Assembly: GCA_019359215.1 (NCBI GenBank)
Contig: JAHHHS010000025.1
Location: forward strand, 21,922 to 85,921
From: Nostoc indistinguendum CM1-VF10
Lineage (GTDB): Bacteria > Cyanobacteriota > Cyanobacteriia > Cyanobacteriales > Nostocaceae
Reading direction: 5' to 3'
DNA length: 64,000 nt
The notes under the pieces are model-generated. The model saw only the letters and a list, made by a program, of their open reading frames with translations. It was not told the DNA's origin and did no database searches. The position numbers were made by a program, and so were the translations under genes. How positions within the stretch are numbered: the first letter of the stretch is position 1; each line of letters opens with the position of its first letter. This document shows positions 9,014 to 17,416 of the stretch, piece by piece.

Positions 9014-10087
9014 TTACACTGACATAAATGCTGCTGACAGGGAATTTACTACCTGGTTAAGTTCTTGAAGTTTAGCTGCTACTGCACCATTGGTTAATAA
9101 TTCTTCTGCCTTAGCTAAAGCCTCTGGCATATCTAGACAAATACCACTCCGCCAGAGGTAAAATCCGCCATTCCACAAGGCTGTTTGCATTAATTCGCCT
9201 GGTTCACCTGCCAAAACTTTCTGAATATCCGCCATCAATTCTTCAGTAGTTCCAAGGGGTACGTTCTTGGTAGTAAAGCCGTAATCACGCGGTACGAGGT
9301 GCAATCGTTCTACCTCTTGGGATGCTACGGATGAAGATAAGCTGATAATCGCAGTGCGATCGCGCGGTAAATCACAGCTACCTTCCAATCCTTTCACTAG
9401 TGTAAATTTTGTTACTCCCCGCAGATCGAGAGCCATCTTAAACATCCCTTCTGTCGGCGGATGAACAAACCCAGCAATTACGTGAGCATCCCCGCCATAA
9501 GGACACCAGATTAACTCCATTGTTGCCAATGGCGGACGTTTGCCAAGTTGGTCGCGGTACTCCCAAATACTTGTAGTTAAGGGAAAATGCTGAGGTAGAT
9601 AAATAAAGCCGATTCCCGTTTGCTCAAACACTTGTTGAGTTTTTGCTAGTGGTAGGGTAGTCCAATCGACTCCTAAACCCTGCCAAATATCTATTAGAGG
9701 TAAGCCGTACTTTGTTGGAAGGCGATCGCCACCGTGCATTACCACTGGTTGTCCAACTGCGGCGAGTAGTAAAGCTGTTACCGGGCTAATTGGTGCTGTG
9801 CGTGTTCTGCCATCATAAGGGATGCCAAGAGCGATCGCTGGTCGCCGAGAGTCGAATGGTTGCAGTTTTGGCCCCAGTTCATCATAGGCATCCAACATTC
9901 CTGCTAACTCTTCTCCTGTAGGACGTTTGATTCGATGAGCAATCAAAAACGCTCCAATTTGGGCTGGTGTAGCTTCACCCAGCAGCATCATTTTAGTGGC
10001 GGTAGCCGCTTCGGCGCGAGTTAAGTTCTCGCCTGTATGGTTTCCGCTACCCACTTTTTTCAGTAATTCCCTAAATACATTGCTCAT
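9014..10087 (-). CDS. cnaT: CnaT-like glycosyl transferase-family protein needed for nir operon expression
   Basis: 357 aa, a member of the anthranilate phosphoribosyltransferase (TrpD)-like family. The N-terminal helical domain contains LTRAEAATATKMMLLGEATP and AFLIAHRIKRPTGEE; the PRPP-binding part contains VVMHGGDRLPTKYG. In Anabaena sp. PCC 7120 the gene next to ntcB, cnaT (all0601), encodes such a protein and is required for nir operon expression. Here the gene lies just downstream of ntcB on the same strand, which supports orthology. The usual TrpD loops are altered (GIPYDGRTRTAPISP), so it is unlikely to be the tryptophan enzyme. Its biochemical reaction is not known to me. Confidence 0.85.
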   Translation of the reverse strand: MSNVFRELLKKVGSGNHTGENLTRAEAATATKMMLLGEATPAQIGAFLIAHRIKRPTGEELAGMLDAYDELGPKLQPFDSRRPAIALGIPYDGRTRTAPISPVTALLLAAVGQPVVMHGGDRLPTKYGLPLIDIWQGLGVDWTTLPLAKTQQVFEQTGIGFIYLPQHFPLTTSIWEYRDQLGKRPPLATMELIWCPYGGDAHVIAGFVHPPTEGMFKMALDLRGVTKFTLVKGLEGSCDLPRDRTAIISLSSSVASQEVERLHLVPRDYGFTTKNVPLGTTEELMADIQKVLAGEPGELMQTALWNGGFYLWRSGICLDMPEALAKAEELLTNGAVAAKLQELNQVVNSLSAAFMSV

Positions 10088-10135
10088 TTGTGCTTTGTCC
10101 TACCCTACGGGAAGCCGCAAACGCGTCTATGTTAT

Positions 10136-10227
10136 TTGTCCATTGTCCTTTGTCATTTGTCATTTGTTCTTTGTAAATAACCGAAAATCACTAATGACTA
10201 ATGACCAATGACTAATAACTAATGACA
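10136..10227. repeat. Double STRR tract between ntcB and cnaT
   Basis: Heptamers of the form TTTGTCA/TTTGTCC run first, then after a short unique segment the complementary type AATGACT/AATGACC. The two halves are partly inverted relative to each other and could fold as a hairpin in ntcB-cnaT read-through RNA. Confidence 0.8.
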
Positions 10228-10228
10228 T

Positions 10229-11176
10229 TTAAGAAGCCGATCGCTGCTGATCAATTTGTAATGGGATATTTTCGCGCACGAGTTGCCAAAAGTGCTTGAT
10301 GGGGGGAATTAGCAGCCGATCTTGAGTTGTTACCATCACTACCCGCCGAGTCAAACTGGAACCATCTGCTAAACCACTATTACTATTGCTAGCTAAGGAA
10401 CGAATCGCCAAGGTAGGGTCAATACGTGCTTCTATTAATGCTGATTGAGGTAGTAAAGCTATCAGTTCTCCTTGGCGCACTACTCCCCGGAAGGCATCTA
10501 AGGTATTTACCTCTAAAGCTGCTTGGAGTTTAGCTTCCATTCGCTCAAATCTATCTTGTATTAAGCGCTGCATCCCATAACCATCTTTAAAAACCACTTG
10601 GGGATAACGAATTAGCTCCGACCAAGGAACGCATTCATATTGGGCTAGTGGATGATTGGCTGCGGTCAGAACTTCTATAGGTTCATCATAAAGTACTTCT
10701 ACCACCATTTCTCTACCAGTGGTTAAAAAGCGATTATTCATCACAATTGCTAAATCCACCAATCCATCTTTGAGGACTTTCAGGGCGCGATCGCTTCCCA
10801 ATGAAGTCACTCGCAATTGCACATCTGGATAATCATGACAAAAATTTTGCAACACTGGGGGTAAGTAAGATCCACATAGGGAGTGAATCGCGGCAATGCA
10901 AAGTTCTGGCTGCTTTCCAGCAATTAAATCAGCTAATTCTTCTGTGGCTGCCTGCCATTCTTGGCAAATTTTGCGGACACGGGGTAGTAAACATTCACCT
11001 CCCAGCGTCAATTTTGCATGATTATTTCTATGAAACAGTTCTACACCCAAATCTGCTTCCAATGCCTGGATTTGGCGACTAATGGTCGATTGGGTAACAC
11101 CAGATGTTCGCGCTGCTTGTTGAAAGCTGCCGGTTTGTGCGATCGCCAGAAAGGCTTGCAACTGCTCTAGGCGCAT
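10229..11176 (-). CDS. ntcB: NtcB, LysR-type activator of nitrate assimilation
   Basis: 315 aa. The N-terminal winged helix-turn-helix is typical of LysR regulators (MRLEQLQAFLAIAQTGSFQQ, then SGVTQSTISRQIQALEADLG), followed by the two-lobed effector domain from about residue 90. In Anabaena and Synechococcus NtcB activates the nirA operon in response to nitrite or nitrate, together with NtcA. Position between cnaT and the nirA operon, and an NtcA-type promoter directly upstream (11213-11254), support the assignment. Effector specificity is inferred from the family. Confidence 0.9.
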   Translation of the reverse strand: MRLEQLQAFLAIAQTGSFQQAARTSGVTQSTISRQIQALEADLGVELFHRNNHAKLTLGGECLLPRVRKICQEWQAATEELADLIAGKQPELCIAAIHSLCGSYLPPVLQNFCHDYPDVQLRVTSLGSDRALKVLKDGLVDLAIVMNNRFLTTGREMVVEVLYDEPIEVLTAANHPLAQYECVPWSELIRYPQVVFKDGYGMQRLIQDRFERMEAKLQAALEVNTLDAFRGVVRQGELIALLPQSALIEARIDPTLAIRSLASNSNSGLADGSSLTRRVVMVTTQDRLLIPPIKHFWQLVRENIPLQIDQQRSAS

Positions 11177-11212
11177 TTTTATGTAGCCTGAATTACATTT
11201 ATAGCTTTCATT

Positions 11213-11254
11213 AAGTTAACGGTTTTTTATCCACAATTTAGTATAGTTTGTTAC
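11213..11254 (-). promoter_or_regulatory. NtcA-activated promoter of ntcB
   Basis: Read on the minus strand: GTAACAAACTATAC (GTA-N8-TAC, 11254-11241), 22 nt, then TAACTT (11218-11213) as the -10 box of form TAN3T. This is exactly the class of promoter activated by the global nitrogen regulator NtcA. A transcript would start near 11206, about 30 nt before the ntcB ATG. The rest of the 11255-11530 gap shows no other recognisable element. Confidence 0.85.
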
Positions 11255-11530
11255 AGCATTTTTTATCTGATTTACATTTGTGTAAAACAGGGTTAACTGC
11301 CTTAATCGTCAATTATCCGCTTTGCACGGGTTTTTTCGGAAAATATCGCCAAAAAAGAATTGACTATTTTCTGCTGGAATATATAATTTTTAGATAAGAT
11401 TTTTAATTCGTCACATTATACGGCGGATTATGAGGTTTGAGCAACACAAGTAAGTTTCTGTGCAACTTGCGGATACGGTTGTGATCGCGTCATACTTGCA
11501 TTTACTAATTACGAATTATGTTGATTATTT

Positions 11531-11776
11531 CTATTCTGTCTGTTGCACGGCAGTGTTAGGCTGCTGACGTTGGGCAACCTGAATTAACAACCTCAATGCC
11601 TCATTCACCGTTTTATCATTAGGAAAAGCTTGGGCAACATCGGGATCTAAAAGTACTAAGTTTGTCCCATGACGATACCGCTCAATATACTTACCTCTGA
11701 TTCCTCCCTCCATTTGAGCAAAATCATACTCAGAACGTAATTCGTCTTCCATTTCATTCTCAATTTCTTTCTTCAT
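11531..11776 (-). CDS. Small antitoxin-like protein, no toxin adjacent
   Basis: 81 aa from the ATG at 11776 (MKKEIENEMEDEL); an in-frame ATG at 11842 would give 103 aa. The shorter form has AAAGG just upstream, so it is preferred. The body (EYDFAQMEGGIRGKYIERYR, then LLDPDVAQAFPNDKTVNEAL) matches a widespread cyanobacterial small-protein family usually found as the antitoxin side of toxin-antitoxin pairs. No toxin-like gene lies on either side. Family recognition is by eye; antitoxin role is an inference. Confidence 0.5.
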   Translation of the reverse strand: MKKEIENEMEDELRSEYDFAQMEGGIRGKYIERYRHGTNLVLLDPDVAQAFPNDKTVNEALRLLIQVAQRQQPNTAVQQTE

Positions 11777-11944
11777 AAAACCTTTTCTCTTGACGGGTGG
11801 CTTTTCGAGCGCTGATAATTGCAGAAATTTTCCATATATCATTTGCTTTATGGTGAAGCCGCTATGCTATAAAAAATATTTCGTAGTCCGCACCTGCGGA
11901 ATATGAATTGACTCTCCAAGCCTCCCCATCCTCTTTGAAAAAAT

Positions 11945-13282
11945 TTACCACTCAGCTAAAGCGATCGCTATTCCTTGTTGCAAATCTGCTAAGAGTGAAA
12001 CATCATTGGCTAATTGCAGCAATTGTTGATGTGCAACTTCCCCACCCAGATTTTTCAGTGCCGCGCTCGCGTGCAGTCTCACCGATACATTAGAATCAGC
12101 TAGCAGCGAAATCAATGGTTCAATAGCTTGCATTTCACCTAACTGTCCTAAAGACAAGGCGATCGCACTTTTTACATTAGCAATTTCTGTGGCTGGATGC
12201 TGCGTTAGCGCAGCTCGCCGTTCGCGTAGCGTTCCGCAGGAAAGGCATCGCAGTATTTGCAATAATATTTCTACGGCTTGTGTAGTTTGTGGCTTTTGCA
12301 CTCGCCCTAAAACTGTAACAATTTCTTGCCAAAGTGTCTCTGAAGTGCTTTGATTAAAAGCTGTTTGCAAATATTCCAAACTGGATGGTGTCCCCACCCA
12401 AACCAAAGCGCGGATGGTTTCTAATTGCAGCGGCAGCGGTGTATGGGGTGATATTAGCAGATCAAATAAATGTTTTGCAGCGTCATCACTACCCATTCTG
12501 GAAAGAGAAACTGCGGCTGCACAACAAACATCAATATTAAAGTCGTAAAGCTTGGGTTGTAGTCTCGTCACCAAATCTAATGCTTCGCGTAAGTCAGAGC
12601 GAAAACCTAAACCAAGGACTGCTGCACGCCTGACTGTAGCAGCGATATCATCCAAAGCGTTTAACAAGATTGGTGGTACACGTTCGTCATGAAAACTGCT
12701 GAGGGCTTCAATTGCAGCAGTGCGGATTGTTGCTTGTGAATCTTGCACTACACTCAACAACGGTGTGATGGTTTCCGTTTGGGGAATACAGGAAAGCGAT
12801 CGCACTGCTAAAAGTCGTGTATCTTCATCTAATAAAAGTTCAGAAAGTGCTGCGATCGCAACAGTACCCATTTGCCCTATTGCTGTAGCTGCGATCGCTT
12901 TGAGTTCTTCATCCTCATCAGTTTTCAACAATTCAATCAAGGGTGCGATCGCTTCTGGGTGCTGAAATTCGCCTAAAGTCCGTGCTGCATACCAGCGTAA
13001 TTCTTCCTCTGCATCTTCGTCTTCTAATATCTCAATGAGTGGTGGGATAGCAATATTTCCCAAGCGAGTCAACGCCTTGGTGATTTCCCAGCGTTGCTGA
13101 AAATCCCCCATTTCTAACATTGAAAGTGTTAATTTCAACAGATATTCTAGATTTTTAACTATCTCTGGATGCTCAGAGTCTGTCCCTAAAATTAATTGTT
13201 GTAAATATTGAATTAGTGATGACCAATCAGCCGTATCATGTGCTGTCTGGGCTTGCACTAAAAGCTGGTTGATATTACTCAC
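11945..13282 (-). CDS. HEAT-repeat protein of the nitrate locus
   Basis: 445 aa made of about ten PBS-lyase/HEAT-like helical repeats, each with the pattern AxxALGxLGxxEAIxPLIxLL (for example WYAARTLGEFQHPEAIAPLI). Such proteins serve as scaffolds or chaperones, for example in phycobilisome lyases. It precedes the Rieske gene's 3' end by only 20 bp in the same direction, so Rieske and HEAT are probably co-transcribed divergently from nirA. A gene in this position (nirB) is needed for full nitrite reductase activity in other cyanobacteria, so this is a positional candidate. Residues about 344-362 (CLSCGTLRERRAALTQHPA) are encoded by a dispersed palindromic repeat inserted in frame between repeats. 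Confidence 0.75.
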   Translation of the reverse strand: MSNINQLLVQAQTAHDTADWSSLIQYLQQLILGTDSEHPEIVKNLEYLLKLTLSMLEMGDFQQRWEITKALTRLGNIAIPPLIEILEDEDAEEELRWYAARTLGEFQHPEAIAPLIELLKTDEDEELKAIAATAIGQMGTVAIAALSELLLDEDTRLLAVRSLSCIPQTETITPLLSVVQDSQATIRTAAIEALSSFHDERVPPILLNALDDIAATVRRAAVLGLGFRSDLREALDLVTRLQPKLYDFNIDVCCAAAVSLSRMGSDDAAKHLFDLLISPHTPLPLQLETIRALVWVGTPSSLEYLQTAFNQSTSETLWQEIVTVLGRVQKPQTTQAVEILLQILRCLSCGTLRERRAALTQHPATEIANVKSAIALSLGQLGEMQAIEPLISLLADSNVSVRLHASAALKNLGGEVAHQQLLQLANDVSLLADLQQGIAIALAEW

Positions 13283-13302
13283 GATACCCTAAATTGTATT
13301 GT

Positions 13303-13716
13303 TTAACTTGGCTTGACTACAACTGAATTGCCCTCAATCTTGGCGGCGTAAGTTTTAAGCGCTTCTGTCGCTGGGCCTTTTTGCACTTTACCATCAATGC
13401 CAAATTCCGAACCATGACAGGGACAGGCGAATTTTTTTGCCTCAACTTGCCATGCTACGGTGCAATTTGCGTGAGGACAGGTAGGGTTAACAGCTGTCAG
13501 ATTTGCGCCTTTAGATGTGCCGACTACCAAGACAGGCCCAGCAGGTGAGTTTTTCGCCAGCAATTGACCTGTTTTATCTAATTCTGCCGAAGTTCCTACT
13601 GTTTGCCAATCTCCCGTTGCTGAATTTGTCCCAGAAGAACAAGCTGCGATCGCTATAGGTAGAGAACTCGCTATCCCACCCAAACCTACCCAATTAATAA
13701 AATCACGACGTTTCAT
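13303..13716 (-). CDS. Rieske [2Fe-2S] protein with Tat-type signal
   Basis: 137 aa. The N-terminus MKRRDFINWVGLGGIAS has a twin-arginine signal and leads into IAACSS, a possible lipobox. The Rieske cluster motifs are CPHANC and CPCHGSEF, giving the two Cys and two His ligands. It ends in a short beta domain. Probably an exported small electron carrier, possibly linked to the nitrate locus since it is divergent from nirA and immediately upstream of the HEAT gene. It is too short for the cytochrome b6f subunit PetC and lacks its transmembrane anchor pattern. Electron partner unknown. Confidence 0.85.
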   Translation of the reverse strand: MKRRDFINWVGLGGIASSLPIAIAACSSGTNSATGDWQTVGTSAELDKTGQLLAKNSPAGPVLVVGTSKGANLTAVNPTCPHANCTVAWQVEAKKFACPCHGSEFGIDGKVQKGPATEALKTYAAKIEGNSVVVKPS

Positions 13717-13911
13717 AGGTGCTGAAATGATATTTAAGTTTTAGCTAACATCTGCTACTCAATTTTGGATTCAGAATTGATCTACAGCAATTCAAAATCC
13801 CTTTGATCATTTCAAATACCCTGCATTAAGCGCTTTGCGTGGCTCATTGGCTGGCTTTGATGCAAAAAATGCATATAATTTATTCATTTTCAGCAATTTT
13901 ACCAAAAAACC

Positions 13912-13953
13912 GTAACATTTTATACGATTTTAACATAAATCTGGCTTTAACTT
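13912..13953 (+). promoter_or_regulatory. NtcA-activated promoter of the nirA operon
   Basis: GTAACATTTTATAC (GTA-N8-TAC, 13912-13925), 22 nt, then TAACTT (13948-13953) as the -10 box. Spacing and motifs match NtcA-activated promoters exactly. The predicted start near 13960 leaves a leader of about 270 nt before nirA. A second, imperfect dyad (GTATC...GTTAC, N10 spacing) at 13958-13973 overlaps the predicted start. The remainder of the 13717-14228 gap, which must also hold the Rieske promoter, shows no clear site. Confidence 0.85.
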
Positions 13954-14228
13954 ATGAGTATCGAAATTGTTACATGAACATTATCCAAACCTGCTTGACA
14001 AATTTCCAAGATGTAAATGGCAACAAGTTTTTCTTAACTAATCACGGATTTGGAGTTTCGCTTTGGAATGCTCTTAAGTAAAAATAATCAGCCATAAGCA
14101 AATATTAAGTTTTTATTTCCTAAGCCTCGTAGATACAACACTTGATGGAACTACGGGTTAATTGATATTGAGCAAGCATCATCACAAGTTCTCACTAAAT
14201 TTCAGTAATTTGCATTGAGAGTCAGATC

Positions 14229-15833
14229 ATGACAGACACAGCAACTACCACTACCAGCCTCAATAAGTTCGAGAAATTCAAAGCGCAAAAAGATGGACTC
14301 ACCATCAAGGGTGAGATAGAGAAATTTGCTGCCCTTGGTTGGGAAGCAATGGACGAAATCGATCGAGATCATCGACTCAAATGGGTGGGTGTGTTTTTTC
14401 GCCCAGTTACTCCAGGTAAGTTTATGATGCGGTTGCGGATGCCTAACGGTATTCTCAGCAGCAGTCAGATGCGTGTTTTAGCCCAAGTAGTGCAACGTTA
14501 CGGTGATGATGGCTGCGCTGATATTACTACGAGGCAGAATATCCAATTACGGGGGATCAGAATTGAAGATTTACCAGATATCTTTAATAGATTTCACGCA
14601 GTTGGTTTAACCACTATCCAGTCAGGAATGGATAACGTCCGCAACATCACAGGTGATCCGGTAGCGGGGCTGGATGCAGATGAGTTGTATGACACACGAG
14701 AGTTGGTACAGCAAATTCAGGATATGCTCACCAACAAAGGTGAAGGGAACCCAGAGTTTAGCAACTTACCACGAAAGTTTAATATTGCGATCGCAGGTGG
14801 AAGAGACAATTCAGTTCACGCTGAAATTAACGATTTAGCTTTTGTTCCAGCATTTAAGGAAGGGACTGGGGACTGGGTACTTGGTACTGGGCAAGAATTT
14901 TCCCAATCACCAATATTTGGTTTCAACATCATTGTCGGTGGCTTTTTCTCAGCTAAACGCTGTGAGGCGGCGATTCCTCTGAATGCTTGGGTACTTCCCG
15001 AAGATGTAGTTGCTGTATGTAGAGCCGTTTTGGAAGTCTTTCGTGATCATGGCCCGCGTGCTAATCGGCAAAAATCGCGCCTAATGTGGCTAATTGATGA
15101 ATGGGGTGTAGAAAAGTTTCGAGTAGAAGTAGAAAGCCGTTTGGGTAAATCATTGTTACCCGCAGCCGCAAAAGACGAAATCGACTGGGAAAAACGCGAC
15201 CATACCGGGGTATATAAACAAAAACAACCAGGATTAAATTACGCAGGTTTGAACATTCCTGTCGGGCGGCTGTATGCTGAAGATATGTTTGAAATTGCCC
15301 GTCTGGCGGAAGTTTACGGCAGTGGCGAAATTCGCTTCACAGTTGAGCAAAACATCGTTATCCCCAATATTTCTGACTCGCGTTTAGCAACATTTTTAAC
15401 AGAGTCTTTGCTAGAAAGGTTTTCTATTGATCCAGGTTTGCTAACGCGATCGCTAGTTTCTTGCACAGGCGCACAATTTTGCAACTTTGCCCTCATCGAA
15501 ACCAAAAACCGCGCCCTGGCAATGATTAAAGCCTTAGAAGCAGATTTAACCTTCACCAATCCAGTCCGAATTCACTGGACAGGTTGCCCTAACTCTTGCG
15601 GACAGCCTCAAGTTGCAGATATCGGCTTGATGGGAACTAAAACTCGTAAAAATGGCAAAACCTTGGAAGGCGTTGACATATATATGGGTGGCAAAGTTGG
15701 CAAAGATGCTCATTTAGGAACTTGCGTTACCAAAGGCATACCATGCGAAGACTTGCAGCCAGTATTGCAAGATTTACTAATCAAAAACTTTGGGGCAAAA
15801 CTCAAGCAAGAAGCTTTAGTAATTAACAGTTAG
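14229..15833 (+). CDS. nirA: Ferredoxin-nitrite reductase
   Basis: 534 aa. Reduces nitrite to ammonium with six electrons from reduced ferredoxin, using siroheme and a [4Fe-4S] cluster. Both sulfite/nitrite reductase half-domains are visible. The cluster/siroheme ligands are Cys412, Cys418 (CTGAQFC), Cys453 and Cys457 (CPNSC). First gene of nirA-nrtABCD-nrtP-narB under an NtcA promoter. An unusual insert (about residues 212-228) between AFKEG and the conserved FGFNIIVGGFFSAKR is encoded by tandem GGGACTG/GGTACTG heptamers at 14862-14889, which makes this NirA slightly longer than most. Confidence 0.97.
   Translation: MTDTATTTTSLNKFEKFKAQKDGLTIKGEIEKFAALGWEAMDEIDRDHRLKWVGVFFRPVTPGKFMMRLRMPNGILSSSQMRVLAQVVQRYGDDGCADITTRQNIQLRGIRIEDLPDIFNRFHAVGLTTIQSGMDNVRNITGDPVAGLDADELYDTRELVQQIQDMLTNKGEGNPEFSNLPRKFNIAIAGGRDNSVHAEINDLAFVPAFKEGTGDWVLGTGQEFSQSPIFGFNIIVGGFFSAKRCEAAIPLNAWVLPEDVVAVCRAVLEVFRDHGPRANRQKSRLMWLIDEWGVEKFRVEVESRLGKSLLPAAAKDEIDWEKRDHTGVYKQKQPGLNYAGLNIPVGRLYAEDMFEIARLAEVYGSGEIRFTVEQNIVIPNISDSRLATFLTESLLERFSIDPGLLTRSLVSCTGAQFCNFALIETKNRALAMIKALEADLTFTNPVRIHWTGCPNSCGQPQVADIGLMGTKTRKNGKTLEGVDIYMGGKVGKDAHLGTCVTKGIPCEDLQPVLQDLLIKNFGAKLKQEALVINS
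14862..14889. repeat. STRR heptamers inside the nirA coding sequence
   Basis: Four consecutive heptamers: GGGACTG, GGGACTG, GGTACTT, GGTACTG. They encode TGDWVLGTG in NirA. Similar GGGACTGG tracts normally occur between genes in Nostoc genomes. The flanking segment to 14912 is also likely part of the insertion. Confidence 0.8.
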
Positions 15834-15968
15834 TAAGTAGCTGAAGAGCATTAAATAAAAAATAAAATCCTAGTTCGTAGTGAGTGAGCAAGGTTTATTA
15901 AGACTAAAGTTCTCACTACAAACTTGAATTTATTTACGCCTCGTTACTGAATTGGTAGTGCTTAATAA

Positions 15969-17312
15969 ATGACAAAAAATAAAGGAAAAATGAAAAATCT
16001 TTCGCGCAGAAAATTTATTTTAACCACCACTACTGCGGCGGCGGCTTCTATCCTAGCTCATGGTTGTTCTTCCGGTAGCAATACAGCATCAACAGGTGGT
16101 GACACACCCTCTGTGGCTCCGGCTGCCAATGTCTCTACAGTAGCGAATGCGCCAAAGGTAGAAACAACCAAAGCCAAATTAGGATTCATTGCTCTAACTG
16201 ATGCTGCTCCCCTAATTATTGCTAAAGAAAAGGGTTTCTTTGCCAAATACGGTATGACTGATGTTGAGGTCATCAAACAAAAATCTTGGCCTGTCACCCG
16301 TGATAATTTAAAAATCGGCTCATCTGGCGGTGGTATTGATGGCGCACACATCCTCAGCCCCATGCCTTATTTGATGACCATCAATGATAAAGTGCCAATG
16401 TATCTTTTGGCCAGGTTAAATACTAATGGTCAGGCTATTTCTGTTGCAAATAAATTTAAAAACCTGAATGTAAAATTAGAAAGCAAGGCGCTAAAAGAAG
16501 CTGCGAGTCTTGCCAAAGCCGAGCAAAAATCCTTAAAATTTGGTATGACCTTTCCTGGCGGCACTCACGATTTATGGATGCGCTATTGGCTAGCGGCTGG
16601 CGGTATTAATCCAGATCAAGATGTGGTTTTATCACCTGTACCACCACCACAAATGGTGGCGAATATGAAAGTCGCTACTATCGATTCTTTCTGTGTAGGA
16701 GAGCCTTGGAATGCTCAATTGGTCAACCAAAAATTAGGCTATTCAGCTTTAGTTACAGGCGAGTTGTGGAAAGATCATCCAGAAAAAGCCTTTGCGATGC
16801 GGAAAGATTGGGTTGATCAAAATCCTAATGCTGCACAAGCATTGTTGATGGCAGTTTTGGAAGCTCAACAATGGTGCGATCGCGCCGAAAACAAAGAGGA
16901 AATGTGCAAAATCTGCTCTGGTCGTAAATACTTTAACGTTGCTGTTGCAGATATTTTAGAAAGGTCTAAAGGCAATATTGACTTCGGTGATGGACGGACT
17001 GAGCAAAACTTTTCACATCCGATGAAATTCTGGGTAGATAATGCTTCCTATCCTTTCAAAAGTCACGATATTTGGTTTTTAACAGAAGAAATTCGCTGGG
17101 GCTATTTACCAAAAGATACTAAAGTTCAAGAAATAGTTAATCAAGTGAATAAAGAGGACTTGTGGAAACAGGCAGCTAAAGCTATTGGTGTTGCTGATTC
17201 TGAGATTCCTAAGAGTACTTCTCGGGGAGTTGAAACTTTCTTTGATGGTGTAAAATTTGACCCTGAGAAACCAGAAGAATATTTGCAAAGTTTAAAAATC
17301 AAGAAAGTTTAA
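15969..17312 (+). CDS. nrtA: Nitrate/nitrite-binding lipoprotein of the NrtABCD transporter
   Basis: 447 aa. The N-terminus has LSRRKF and a hydrophobic stretch ending in a lipobox (ILAHGC), so it is a membrane-anchored periplasmic binding protein with a Tat-like signal. The binding domain starts at about residue 65 ([20 protein letters not shown]) and includes [20 protein letters not shown] and CVGEPWNAQLV, characteristic of NrtA/CmpA-type nitrate or bicarbonate binding proteins. Operon position after nirA favours nitrate and nitrite. It feeds NrtB, NrtC and NrtD. Confidence 0.96.
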   Translation: MTKNKGKMKNLSRRKFILTTTTAAAASILAHGCSSGSNTASTGGDTPSVAPAANVSTVANAPKVETTKAKLGFIALTDAAPLIIAKEKGFFAKYGMTDVEVIKQKSWPVTRDNLKIGSSGGGIDGAHILSPMPYLMTINDKVPMYLLARLNTNGQAISVANKFKNLNVKLESKALKEAASLAKAEQKSLKFGMTFPGGTHDLWMRYWLAAGGINPDQDVVLSPVPPPQMVANMKVATIDSFCVGEPWNAQLVNQKLGYSALVTGELWKDHPEKAFAMRKDWVDQNPNAAQALLMAVLEAQQWCDRAENKEEMCKICSGRKYFNVAVADILERSKGNIDFGDGRTEQNFSHPMKFWVDNASYPFKSHDIWFLTEEIRWGYLPKDTKVQEIVNQVNKEDLWKQAAKAIGVADSEIPKSTSRGVETFFDGVKFDPEKPEEYLQSLKIKKV

Positions 17313-17416
17313 TGAAGTATTTAGGCACAATCTCCCTTTGTGATAATACTGCGCTAACTCACTACAAACTTTAATTTTACGCCTAGCTACGTAAAGGCAA
17401 CCGGAGAACAAAGAAA

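Noticed and set aside
13958..13973. Second NtcA site near nirA (GTATC...GTTAC)
   Set aside because: Spacing between GTA and TAC is 10, not 8, and no -10 box follows at the right distance.
13839..14081. 80-codon frame in the nirA leader
   Set aside because: It spans the NtcA site, the -10 box and the predicted start of transcription, and has no recognisable protein features.
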